Origin: Cupriavidus sp. UYMMa02A
GTDB taxonomy: Bacteria > Pseudomonadota > Gammaproteobacteria > Burkholderiales > Burkholderiaceae
Direction: 5' to 3'
Length of the DNA: 64,000 nt
Assembly (NCBI GenBank): GCA_001725945.1
Contig: LRMT01000033.1
Location: 1 to 64,000, forward strand
The position numbers and the translations under genes are program-made. Below are positions 1 through 8,667 of the stretch, in pieces; within the stretch, counting starts at the first letter, position 1, and each line of letters starts with the position of its first letter. Under the pieces are notes generated by a model. The model was not told the DNA's origin. It saw only the letters and a program-made list of their open reading frames with translations, and ran no database searches.

Positions 1-223
1 ACACCACCGACCGGCCAGCCGCCACCGGGCAGCTCGGCCGCAGTTCGGCATAGCCAGCCGGCCATATCGGCTGGCTGCCGGCACGGCCAAGCTCGCCGGC
101 ACGCCACAGGCCGGGGTAGCGATGTTCGAGCACGGCCACGGCCTCCTCCCGGGTTGGCGGGAGCAACTGGGCAGGCGAAGGGAAAGCGAGAGCCTCCGCG
201 GCGGAGGCTGCGGGCGCGGTCAT
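1..223 (-). CDS. imuA: ImuA (SOS mutasome accessory protein), N-terminal part
   Basis: The reading frame starts at an ATG at 223 and leaves the window at base 1. Residues about 24-45 read REEAVAVLEHRYPGLWRAGE, which matches the N-terminal 'LWR..EL' signature of ImuA/SulA-like RecA-fold proteins that work with ImuB and DnaE2 in translesion synthesis. Around bases 35-41 one base seems missing: the next frame continues with ELPGGGWPVGG, the expected start of the RecA-like core. A perfect LexA-type box lies 48 bases upstream, which agrees with SOS control. The rest of the gene and the expected imuB-dnaE2 partners lie outside the window. The assignment rests on a short N-terminus plus the SOS box. 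Confidence 0.72.
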   Translation of the reverse strand, partial: MTAPAASAAEALAFPSPAQLLPPTREEAVAVLEHRYPGLWRAGELGRAGSQPIWPAGYAELRPSCPVAAGRSVV

Positions 224-270
224 GTGGATCTTGAGTCTCGCCGGAGGGGCGAATGAGGTTTTTACGATAA

Positions 271-286
271 CTGTATATTTATACAG
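271..286. promoter_or_regulatory. LexA (SOS) box
   Basis: CTGTATATTTATACAG is a 16-base dyad with perfect 7-base arms (CTGTATA / TATACAG), differing from the classical LexA consensus only at the centre. It sits just upstream of the minus-strand imuA start at 223 and probably overlaps its promoter. SOS induction of imuA-imuB-dnaE2 is established in related bacteria; LexA binding here is inferred. Confidence 0.88.
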
Positions 287-414
287 TATTTGAGGTAGCG
301 CAAGGGGGGAGGTGGAATGTGATCAAGTCGGACCGCGAGGCGCGAAGCAATGGTCAACACTTCCCGTACGGTTGAGGCCGATAAAGCGGCCGACAAAGCA
401 GCCCATGGTCATTC

Positions 415-478
415 CGAAGTATGGAAATTCCATCCGGTTTACTTCGCATACGAAGTATCTATATACTTCGCACACGAA
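415..478. promoter_or_regulatory. Operator array upstream of the enoyl-CoA hydratase gene
   Basis: The gene-free stretch 224-526 contains several interlocking palindromes. TTCGCATACGAA (443-454) and TTCGCACACGAA (467-478) share the form TTCG-CAYR-CGAA with centres 24 bases apart, and CGAAGTAT-CTAT-ATACTTCG (451-470) bridges them. A further CGAAGTAT half-site lies at 415-422. The same 12-base form, TTCGCACGCGAA, occurs at 1808-1819 in front of the marR gene at 1345-1777. I infer that this MarR protein controls both promoters. Apart from these sites and the SOS box I see nothing else in 224-526. Confidence 0.66.
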
Positions 479-526
479 CTTAACCTTGATGCCTTCGCGG
501 CGTCTTACATTCTCTGGAGAACGACC

Positions 527-1302
527 ATGATCTCGGAAATTCGCGCCGACCTGGACAGCGGCATCCTGACCATTACGCTTTCGCGGCCAGATAAAAAAGA
601 CGCCCTGACAAACGAGATGTACGGCGCACTCGCCGATACGATCGAGAAAGCACAGCAGGACAGCAATATCCGGGTAGTGCTGCTACAAGCAGATGGAGAC
701 AGCTTCACGGCGGGCAACGACCTGGGCGAGTTCGCGGCGATCGCGTCCGGCAAGGGCCCGAGCGAACGCCATGTGCAGCGATTTCTGCACGCCATGGCCA
801 ATTCGACCGTACCGATCGTTGCCGCGGTCCACGGCAATGCCGTCGCGTCGGCACCACCATGCTCCTGCATTGCGATTACGTCGTGCTCGCGCAGGATGCG
901 CAACTGATCACGCCATTCGTCAACCTGGCCCTGGTTCCCGAAGCGGCTTCGAGCTACCTGCTGCCCCTGCGCATCGGGCATGCCAGGGCCTTCCAGATGT
1001 TCGCGCTGGGCGAGCCGCTAGACGCGAACACCGCAGTGGCGTGGGGCATCGCGAACAAGGTCAGCGCCAACGACCAGTTGCGTGCAGATGCGCGCCGGAT
1101 GGCCGAGAAGCTTGCGGCCAAGCCTGCCGGGTCGCTGAGCGCAATGAAGACACTCATGCGCGACGCGGAGAAGCTGGTCGCGCAGATGAACAGCGAAAGT
1201 GCCCGGTTCGAGGAGCGGCTGGCAAGCGCTGAAGCCCGGGAAGCATTCGCCGCGTTCGCCGAGAAACGCAAGCCGGACTTCACCAGGATCGCCAAGCATT
1301 GA
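527..1302 (+). CDS. Enoyl-CoA hydratase/isomerase family protein (one frameshift)
   Basis: Crotonase-fold protein of about 258 residues. The N-terminal half shows the typical 'RPDKKDALT' strand and the oxyanion-hole stretch FTAGNDL near residues 60-66. The C-terminal half has TTMLLHCDYVVLAQDA, the active-site region NLALVPEAASSYLLP, and the usual helical tail. The two halves lie in different frames: at about 842-848 one G is missing from a GGC codon, and restoring it gives AVGVGTTMLL. The start ATG at 527 follows CTCTGGAGA, a reasonable ribosome-binding site. The gene stands alone between an operator array and a hairpin. The MarR gene is convergent with it and appears to share its operator. 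The exact acyl-CoA substrate cannot be told. Confidence 0.85.
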
Positions 1303-1309
1303 ACCGATA

Positions 1310-1338
1310 CCTTGCAGCACTATCACGGTGCTGCAAGG
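1310..1338. terminator. Hairpin between convergent genes
   Basis: CCTTGCAGCAC (1310-1320) pairs perfectly with GTGCTGCAAGG (1328-1338) across a 7-base loop. It begins eight bases after the hydratase stop and ends six bases before the marR stop, so it probably serves both genes. There is no T-run after it, so strict intrinsic termination is uncertain. Confidence 0.6.
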
Positions 1339-1344
1339 CCCGGA

Positions 1345-1777
1345 CTAGACCTCACTGTCCTCAACAGCCGGAAACTTCGTCTGCAGGCTGGTCAGCCAAC
1401 GGGCCACCACATCGATCTCGGCGGCACTGAAGCCTTCGGTCATCCGGGCATTCAATTCCTTTAGTCCGGCCTTGGAGCGCCGGCGGGCGGCGCGCCCCGC
1501 GTCAGTCAGCCACAAGCGTGATACGCGACGATCGGACTCGTCCGGCCGTCGCTCGACAGACCCGCCCTTTCGGTCCGGTCGGCAAGACCGCTCATGCCTG
1601 GCGCGCCAAGATCCAGCGCTGCGGCGGCCTCGCTCATCAGTGCGCGTCGTTCTCGCCCAGGAAAAACAGCAGCCCGGACTGGGCTGCCGTCACGCCACTC
1701 ATGGCCGTGCGCGCTTGTGACCACCGGTGCAACCGGCGTTGGCCGACATTCAAAAGATAGACGAGGCGATGCTGCAT
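1345..1777 (-). CDS. MarR-family transcriptional regulator (two frameshifts)
   Basis: About 143 residues when two missing bases are restored, the normal MarR length. The first part reads MQHRLVYLLNVGQRRLHRWS and continues through TAAQSGLLFFLGEND into LMSEAAAALDLGAPGMSGLADRTERAGL, the winged-helix recognition region. The wing follows as VERRPDESDRRVSRLWLTDAG. The frame breaks fall near 1648 and near 1560, and each is repaired by one base. Transcription runs away from lacI. A 30-base symmetric operator lies 22 bases upstream of the start, consistent with autorepression. Its core motif recurs in front of the hydratase gene at 527, which is the likely target. Confidence 0.83.
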
Positions 1778-1798
1778 GGCTGGGATGCGTGTAGGACT

Positions 1799-1828
1799 GT
1801 GATTTGATTCGCACGCGAATGTTATCAC
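1799..1828. promoter_or_regulatory. Symmetric operator of the MarR gene
   Basis: The arrangement is GTGAT-N3-ATTCG-N4-CGAAT-N3-ATCAC, perfectly symmetric over 30 bases. Its centre TTCGCACGCGAA (1808-1819) matches the two TTCGCAYRCGAA sites at 443-454 and 467-478. It lies in the divergent region between marR (minus) and lacI (plus). Confidence 0.72.
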
Positions 1829-1946
1829 GGGCGTTCCAATGAATATCATGGCCATCCGCCAAGCGCGCTCCCGGCCAAGGACACCAGTCATCGCCGCCCG
1901 GCCCTGTTCACTGTTGTATCCTCCCGGCACTGCTTCCTGAAATGGC

Positions 1947-3011
1947 ATGTCCGATTCCACCGCTCTCCCCCCGCCCGGCCGCGCCGGCAAGCCACGCCGC
2001 ATCACCATTCACGACGTGGCGCACGCCGCCGGCGTGTCCCTGACCACCGTATCGCACGCCCTGAATGACCGTGGCGTGGTCGACCCTGCCACGCGAGCGC
2101 GCGTCAAGCGCATTGCGGCCGAGCTTGGCTACCGGCCCAGCGTGCGCGCGCAGCGCCTGCAATCCGGCCGCGCGAACTGCATTGCGCTGCTGTCGTCGAT
2201 GCCGTTCGCGGTGGCCGGCGGCACGTCGCGGCTCGGGTTCATGATGGAGGTCGCGGCCATTGCCGCGGAAGCCGCCATGGCGCGCGGCCTCGGGGTGGTG
2301 CTGGTGCCGCCGCTGGAAGGGGCCGGCGGACTGCTGGAAACGCTCGATATCGATGGCGCGATCGTGATCGAGCCGCTGGCCGGGCGACCCGCATATTGCA
2401 CGCCTGCGCGAGCGCGGTGTGAGCATCGTGTCGATTGGCCGCGAGCCACTTACTGATAGCCCGGTACCTTATGTGGACCTGCATTCCGCAGACACGGCAC
2501 GCATGCTGCTGGAGCACCTGCATGCGCACGGCCGCCGGCAGATCGGCTTGATGATCGGCGACAGTGCGCGGCAGTCATACGTGGAAACGGAACGTGTTTA
2601 CCGCGAATTCACGCAGGCGATGGGACTCCCCTGCCAACTCGTCAAGGCGCCCGAACGCGCGGCGAAGCGGCGGGCGCGCAAGCCTGCGCACAGTTGCTGG
2701 CGCAGATGCCAGGGCTCGATGCCCTGTGCGCGCCCGTGGATGCTTTCGCCGTGGGCGCCATGGGCCATCTGCACGCGCTGGGCAAGCGCATTCCGCAGGA
2801 TGTGCAGGTCGTGACGCGCTACGACGGCATCCGCGCACGCACCGCGCAACCGCCGCTGACGGCGGTCAACCTGCACCTGGAGCGCGTTGCCGCGCTGGCC
2901 GTGGAACTGCTGTTTGCGCACCTTTCCGGCGACCGCGGCCAACATGCCGTGGCCGGGCCGGCACCTGAACTGGTGATGCGTGCGTCGTCAGCAATAGACC
3001 AGACAGACTAA
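1947..3011 (+). CDS. LacI-family transcriptional regulator (two frameshifts)
   Basis: The N-terminus has the LacI helix-turn-helix beginning ITIHDVAHAAGVSLTTVSHA at about residue 19, followed by the hinge region GYRPSVRAQRLQSGRAN. A periplasmic-binding-protein-like effector domain follows: GVSIVSIGREPL, then VPYVDLHSADTARMLLEHL, then PLTAVNLHLERVAALAVELL near the end. Two frame breaks, near 2385 and near 2665, split the effector domain; one base restores each. The stop at 3009-3011 overlaps the tail of the convergent TauE gene by four bases. The targets are unknown; the neighbouring permease/amidohydrolase operon is a plausible candidate. Confidence 0.85.
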
Positions 3012-3720
3012 CCACGCAGCAGTACGACCGCGCCCGATACCAGCGCGAACACCAGCACCCCCATGCGCAGCATGCGCTGGTTGATGCGGCGATGTACAAG
3101 GTGGCTTGCCACCATGCCCGCGACCAGCACCGGCACCAGGCCCATCGCATACACGACCTGCGTCATGCCGAGCCGGTCGCCGAAGGCCAGCACCACGAGC
3201 GAGATGATTTCGCCCACCAGGAAGCACAGCGCCACCGTCGCACGCAGCGTTGCCACGGGCGCATGCTGGTAGGCCAGCGCGAGCGGCGGCCCGCCGACGC
3301 CCGTGGCCGTTTCGGTCACGCCGGTAATCAGCCCGGTAGAGGCGAAAGTCAGCCGGCCCGGCGTGAACGCGGGCGCAGCAGCGACACGAGCGCCGCGGCA
3401 ATGGTGCTTCCGCCCACGATCATGTTGAGCCAGGCCATCGGCATGGCCACGAGTACCCACAGGCCGCCGAAGGTCCCGGCCACGCGTCCGGCACTGATCC
3501 AGCCGGCGCCGCGCATGTCGATCGCGTGGCGCTCGCGCCAGGCCACGTAGGCATTGAGCGGCAGCATCGCCAGCAGCAGCGCGCCAGGCAGCATGGCGGG
3601 CGCCGCCAACGCGAGCACGGGTACGACGACCAGCGCGAAGCCCATGCCGGTCGCACCCTGGATCAGCGCACCCGAGAACACCGCCACGCAGACACTGAAA
3701 GCCGTCATATCCATCGTCAT
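3008..3720 (-). CDS. TauE/SafE-family anion exporter (one frameshift)
   Basis: Hydrophobic protein of about 237 residues with the family's repeated pattern: an N-terminal segment ending GALIQGATGMGFALVVVPVL, and a second-half repeat TGLITGVTETATGVGGPPLALAYQ with the conserved GxGGPP-like turn. Predicted to span the inner membrane 6-8 times. One frame break near 3370 is repaired by a single base. Its ATG overlaps the stop of the upstream amidohydrolase (ATGA at 3717-3720), so the two are translationally coupled. This is the last gene of a minus-strand operon. Family members export sulfur-containing or organic anions, so it may remove the acid product of the amidohydrolase pathway; that is inference. 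Confidence 0.82.
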
Positions 3721-5164
3721 GCTGCCTCCGTGCCGGCGTGGCGCGCGCGATGCGCATCGGCAGGCTCATGCAGTTTGCGGATCGGCGCGCCGGCAATCGT
3801 GTCGGCGGCCATGGCGCGGATATCGCGCATCAGCGCGCGCGCATCCCAGTCGACCGGCCACCCGTTCCACATCCGCAAGCGTCCGTCGACAAACACCGCG
3901 CGGATCTGGTCGCGGCTGGCAAGGCGCACCAGTTCCCACGTCAGGTCCCACGAAGGCGTCAGCTCCGGCACGTCGAGATCGACGAGCAGGAAGTCCGCGC
4001 GCTTGCCGGTGGCGATCTCGCCGGTCACAGCACCAAGGCCGGCCACGTCGGCGGCATCGTGCGTGGCCATGTCGAGCCAGCGCCAGCCGGCACCGCAAGA
4101 CGAGTCACCCACGCCAATGCCGAAGGTGAAGCGCTGCGCTGCCTCGGCGTAGTCGAGCAGCCGGAAGCCGTCGCTGCGCGTGCCATCGGTGCCCAGTCCC
4201 AGGCGGACACCGAACGTCGCCATCGTTTCTGCCGGTGCCACGGCATTGCCTTTCCACGCACTGGCTACCGGGTTGTAGGCCACGGCTGCGCCGGTATCGG
4301 CCAGCATGCGGATTTCTTGCGGCGTGACGAGCGTGGCGTGGGCGAGCAGCGCCGCTGGTCCCAGCGCATCGACGGTGGCCAGATGTTCGATCGGCCGATG
4401 GCCGCAGGCGTTGAGCGAACGTTCCACGGCCACCAGGTGCTCGTTGGCATGGGTCTGGAAAATCGACCCGCCTCCGCGCACAGGCGATAAACGCGGTGCA
4501 GCATCGCATCGGTGGCCACCTCGGGAATCGAGATCGCCAGCGACGGCGTCACCAGCGCGTGGTTGTCGTAGCGTGCCAGATGCGCGGATGCCCGGCGCAG
4601 GATCGGGTCGGCATCGAGCGTTTCGGCACCGGGCCTGTCGTTGCAGATCAGCCCAAGCACACAGCGGATACCTGCATCAGACACGGCCCGTGCGACGGCG
4701 TCGAGGCCCGCGTCGCTGCGCGTGCCCGCATCGACGACGGTCGTGAAGCCACCGCGCAGCGCCTCCAGCGCCGCCAGCTTCGACGACAGGTAGAGATGCT
4801 CCGCCTTGAGGCTGCCTTCCAGTGGCACCCATACGCGGCGGAAGATCTCCGATGGCTCGCCGAAGACCAGCGACTTGCCGAACGATTGCGTCACGTGGTG
4901 ATGGGTATCGATCATGCCGGGCATCAGCAGCATGCGCGGCAGCGCCAGGCGCTTCAGCGACGGGAACTGCGCGGCGACGTCATCGGCGCGCCCCACCGCG
5001 GTAAACCAGCCGCCCTCGACCACGACCGCGTGGTCGCGCACGGCACCGTGGCGCAACAGCATCCATTCGGGCTGCAGGATATGCGGTTCGGCAAGGCGCG
5101 CCGGGTCCAGGGACGGCGTCATGTCGCCAGGCCACGCGGACGGGAATTCAGTTTGATGTGTCAT
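3717..5164 (-). CDS. TRZ/ATZ-type amidohydrolase (nucleobase/s-triazine deaminase family; one frameshift)
   Basis: Metal-dependent TIM-barrel hydrolase of about 483 residues. The metal motif DTHHHVTQ is near residue 96. Later come the GGFTTVVDAG stretch, FQTHANEH, GPAALLAHATLVTPQE, and GLGTDGTRSDG carrying the catalytic Asp. The C-terminal composite sheet ends with GKRADFLLVDLDVPE. The frame changes near 4480 and one base rejoins it. I chose the ATG at 5164; a TTG at 5182 is an alternative. It lies 20 bases after the NCS2 permease and overlaps the TauE gene, so it probably deaminates an imported purine, pyrimidine or triazine-like ring. The family is related to guanine deaminase and 8-oxoguanine deaminase. 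Confidence 0.84.
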
Positions 5165-5184
5165 GCGGATTCGTTGATGCAAGT

Positions 5185-6516
5185 TCAGTGCGCGGCAGGC
5201 GCCACGTCGGTCAGGCGCCTGGCGCCCGTGTGGAAAAACAGGAAGTTCAGCAAGGCGGCAGTGAAGGCACCCATCGCCACGCCATTGCCCAGCAGGATGC
5301 GCAGGTTGGCCGGCAGTGCGCCATAGATGCCGGGAACCAGGATCGGCAACAGCCCCATGGCCAGCGCCACGGCTACCACATACATATTGGCGTGGTCGCG
5401 CAGGTCGACGCGGCGCAGCACGTCGATGCCCATGGTGCCCACGATGCAGAACACCACGAGACCCGTGCCGCCCACCACTGCCTCGGGGATCGCGCTGATC
5501 AGCGACGACACCGGCACCAGCAGGCCGAACACCACGAGGATCACGCCCGACATCGCGGTGACGTAGCGCGACCGCACGCCGGTGGCGCGGACGATGCCGA
5601 TGTTTTCGCCGCTGGTGATGATCAGCGACGTTCCGAACATGCCGCCAAGCAGCGACGTCAGCGCATCGGCACGAATGGTGCGCGGCACGTCGCGCTCGCC
5701 GTCGACGGGGCGGCCTACGGCATCACTGATCGCAAGCGTCTGGCCGGTGGCTTCGACCATCGAGATCAGGGCAAACACCATCAGTGGAATGGCGGCCACG
5801 ACATCAAACCGCGGCCAGCCGAACGGGAACGGCGTGGGCAAGGCCAGCAACGGCGACGTCACCACCTGACCGGTATGGAACGCACCTAGCGCCACGGCAC
5901 ACAACGCACCGCCCGCCAGCCCGAGCAGGATCGCGAGCCGCGCCAGCGCGCCGCCGCACCACCGTGACGCCGCGACGGTACAAGCGAGCGTCACGAAAGC
6001 CAGCAACAGGTTCAGCGGGTCGACCGACGCGCCGGCCGCAGGATGTCCGGCGATAAGCCGTCCCGACACCTGCGCGAGGTTGATCGCCACGAGCAACAGC
6101 ATGGTGCCCACCACCACCGGCGGGAAATAGCGCAGGCAGCGCCGGAACACCGGCAGCGCGCAGAAGTAGAACACGCCGGTAAGGATCACGGCGCCGGCCG
6201 CGGTCTGCACGCTGGTCTGCTGGGCAATCAGGATAAACAGCACGATGGGCGCGCCACCGGGCAGCATCACAAAGGGCAGGCGCGCGCCGATGCCGCGCCG
6301 GCCAAGCGACTGCAGCAGCGTTCCGAGCCCGCAGATCACGAAGGTCGCGCTCAGCAACTGCACCGACAGCGCGGGCGGAAGGCTCAACGCCTTGCTCATC
6401 AGGAAAACCGCCGCAATCGGCGATGCGGCCATGACCAGCACGTGCTGCAAGCCGAAGATGAATAACTGCCGCCACGGCAGGCGTTCGTCCACGGGGACGG
6501 GGGCGGTTGGGGACAT
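5185..6516 (-). CDS. NCS2-family nucleobase permease
   Basis: Intact protein of 443 residues with about 12-14 hydrophobic segments and the NCS2 (xanthine/uracil permease) pattern: the opening FGLQHVLVMAASPIAAVFL, the central SMVEATGQTLAISDA region, and the conserved FGTSLIITSGENIGIVRATG segment just after it. The ATG at 6516 is preceded by GAGGAGCACAGAC, a good ribosome-binding site. It is the first gene of the minus-strand operon with the amidohydrolase and TauE genes. It likely imports a purine or related ring compound by proton symport. The substrate cannot be fixed from sequence. Confidence 0.9.
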   Translation of the reverse strand: MSPTAPVPVDERLPWRQLFIFGLQHVLVMAASPIAAVFLMSKALSLPPALSVQLLSATFVICGLGTLLQSLGRRGIGARLPFVMLPGGAPIVLFILIAQQTSVQTAAGAVILTGVFYFCALPVFRRCLRYFPPVVVGTMLLLVAINLAQVSGRLIAGHPAAGASVDPLNLLLAFVTLACTVAASRWCGGALARLAILLGLAGGALCAVALGAFHTGQVVTSPLLALPTPFPFGWPRFDVVAAIPLMVFALISMVEATGQTLAISDAVGRPVDGERDVPRTIRADALTSLLGGMFGTSLIITSGENIGIVRATGVRSRYVTAMSGVILVVFGLLVPVSSLISAIPEAVVGGTGLVVFCIVGTMGIDVLRRVDLRDHANMYVVAVALAMGLLPILVPGIYGALPANLRILLGNGVAMGAFTAALLNFLFFHTGARRLTDVAPAAH

Positions 6517-6907
6517 GTCTGTGCTCCTCGAATGGTGGGTCGGTCGTCGCGCCGGTGACCTTCTGGCGGTGTCTTGCGTCTGTGCGCAATTCGCCATAAT
6601 TTCATGCGTTTTTTCTCAACAAACGTTTGGTTAATGTAGTCGAATGAACGCGGGAGTGCAACCACAACCTTTGGCAAGGTGCGGCCGGCTCGCGAAGAGA
6701 CTTTTGCGTTACATGTTCATCCTATGGATGACAAGGCAAAGCGGGCCGGCGACGCTGGTCGCGGCCCGCCTGTCCGGGAAGTGCCCCGGAGGCGCCGGAG
6801 CGGGAAGCCTCAGCGCTGCGCGCCGGCAGCCGCGGCGAGAATAGCGTCCGCCACCTGCGCGGGCCGTGACAACTGCGCCATCCTTCGGCTCTCGCGCATT
6901 GCGTCAT
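6517..6907. other. Intergenic region with the NCS2 operon promoter
   Basis: The 391-base gap has no supported gene. The part next to the permease start is relatively AT-rich and holds a perfect palindrome, CAAACGTTTG (6620-6629), a candidate operator for the NCS2 operon. Between about 6780 and 6907 the minus strand can encode a short tail (RESRRMAQLSRPAQVADAIL) resembling the end of some enzyme, but nothing ties it to a gene, so I leave it unassigned. Confidence 0.5.
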
Positions 6908-8257
6908 TCATGCCGACGCTTCCGAACGCAAGGACCGGAAACCCGCGCGAAGCTCTTCGGAAAACACCTTCGGCTGTTCCCAGGCCGCGAAGTGGCCGCC
7001 CTTGCTCAGGCGGTTGTAGTGGATAAGCCGGGGATACGCGCGTTCCGTCCAGCTTCGCGGCGCCGCATAGATTCGTCCGGGAAGACGCTGACCGCCACCG
7101 GGATGGCCACGTTCTTGATGTCGAAGAACGCAAGCTTGTTTTCCCAGTAGAGCCGTGCTGAAGAGATCGCCGTCTTCGTCAGCCAGTACAGCGTGATGTT
7201 GTCGAGGATGTCGTCGCGCGTGAGCCCTTCGGCATGGCCGTCGAACACGCGCGCGATAAGCGACTGGCTGGCCGCATCGTGGTCGAGAATCCACGCGGCA
7301 AGGCCGATCGGGGAATCTTCGATGCCATAGAGCGTCTGCGGCCGGTTCGCCATCTCGATCGCGTACCCGAGACCGTGCTTGTAAAAGGTATCGAGTTGCT
7401 GAAAGGCATGCATTTCATCGCCAGCCAGCCCTGCCGGCGCCGTTCCCCATACTTCAGCGCCTTCGACACAGCGGACGGCACCGTCGCGGGCATGTTGACG
7501 TGGATACCCAGCAGCTCCGGTGGAGCGAGCAGTGCCATCTGTTCCGTAATGGCATCGCCCCAATCGCCGCCTTGCGCTACGTACCTGCTGTAGCCCAGGC
7601 GCTTCATCAGCACGGTCCAGGCGCGCGCGATGCGCACAGGGTCCCAGCCGGTGGTCGCGGGCTTGCCCGAGAATCCGTAGCCCGGAATCGACGGGATCAC
7701 GACTCGAACGCGTCCGCCGCCTGGCCGCCGTGGGTGGTCGGATCGGTCAGCGGACCAATGACCTTGAGCTGCTCGATCACCGATCCTGGCCACCCATGCG
7801 TGATGATGACGGGCAGTGCGTTAGCATGCTTCGAGCGCACGTGGATGAAATGAATGTCGACGCCATCAATAGTCGTCATGAATTGCGGCAAGGCGTTCAG
7901 CTTCGCTTCCGCCTTGCGCCAGTCGTGCTGCGTCGCCCAGTAGTTTGCGAGCTGCCGCATGGTCTGGAGCCTTACGCCTTGCGATGCATCGCTGACCGTT
8001 TCGCGTTCGGGCCAACGCGTGGCGGCAATGCGCCGGCGCAGGTCGACCAGCGCTTGCTGAGGGAACGATACCCGGAACGGGCGGATCGCATCGGGTGCGC
8101 CGGGGGCAGTAGCCGTAGCTATAGCAGGCGCGGCAGCAGCCTCTCCGGATAGCGTCATCAGGCCGGTGCCGTACGCCGCGGCCGCGGCAGAGACGCCGAG
8201 AAAGCCGCGTCGGCTAAGCCGGCGCGCTGCCGGTTTCACGCTGTCAGAGGATTGCAT
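6908..8257 (-). CDS. Tat-exported epoxide hydrolase (EHN plus alpha/beta-hydrolase; about three frameshifts)
   Basis: The N-terminus is a twin-arginine signal (RRLSRRGFLG near residues 12-21, then an Ala-rich stretch), which implies folded export to the periplasm. The EHN lid domain follows: FRVSFPQQALVDLRRRIAAT, then RWPE. The alpha/beta-hydrolase fold shows the oxyanion motif HGWPGS, the nucleophile elbow GGDWGD, and the late histidine in KGGHFAAWEQP, the set found in microsomal-type epoxide hydrolases. Frame breaks fall near 7690, 7440 and 7065, and each is consistent with a lost base. The length of about 450 residues is normal for the class plus a leader. The gene appears monocistronic; I see no clear operator. 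Confidence 0.85.
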
Positions 8258-8667
8258 CTGGTTTCCTTCCTATTGCATTGATTCCTGGGATCACTGGGCC
8301 GCCCGCATATACACAGGCATACGAAGCAGCGACGACAACCACCGAGTAAAGAGCGCCGGCATCACCCGCCGCGGGTGCCGCTACCGCTGCTGCCATTGCG
8401 ACAACACCCCTGCCAGTCTGGCGGTTTCCGTTACGTCGCGAATGACATATACAGGTGCAATTCAGGACATGAACGGAGAGGCGACATGCCGTTGCCTGAC
8501 GCGCCATCGGCGCCTGCCCGGCCGGTCACAGTGCGAGGAGAATTCGCAGACCGTCGATGCGTCGATCGAACTGGAAACACTGCGCGGCGCGCAGGAGAGA
8601 AGGAAAGGGCCCGACGTCAGGAAGACTGCGTGGGCGCCTGAAGTGCCCCCGGGGCGTCCCCGGACAG
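8258..8667. other. Intergenic region with no recognised gene
   Basis: This 410-base stretch lies upstream of the epoxide hydrolase and downstream of the convergent-side GntR gene. Short open frames exist on both strands, but none has a family signature, a convincing ribosome-binding site or sensible composition. The last 8258-8300 bases presumably hold the epoxide hydrolase promoter. Confidence 0.4.

Noticed and set aside
312..530. Small open frame before the enoyl-CoA hydratase
   Set aside because: It runs through the operator array, has no ribosome-binding site and no recognisable composition.
6780..6907. Possible enzyme tail RESRRMAQLSRPAQVADAIL on the minus strand
   Set aside because: Too short and not attached to any upstream gene; the epoxide hydrolase ends cleanly at 6908.
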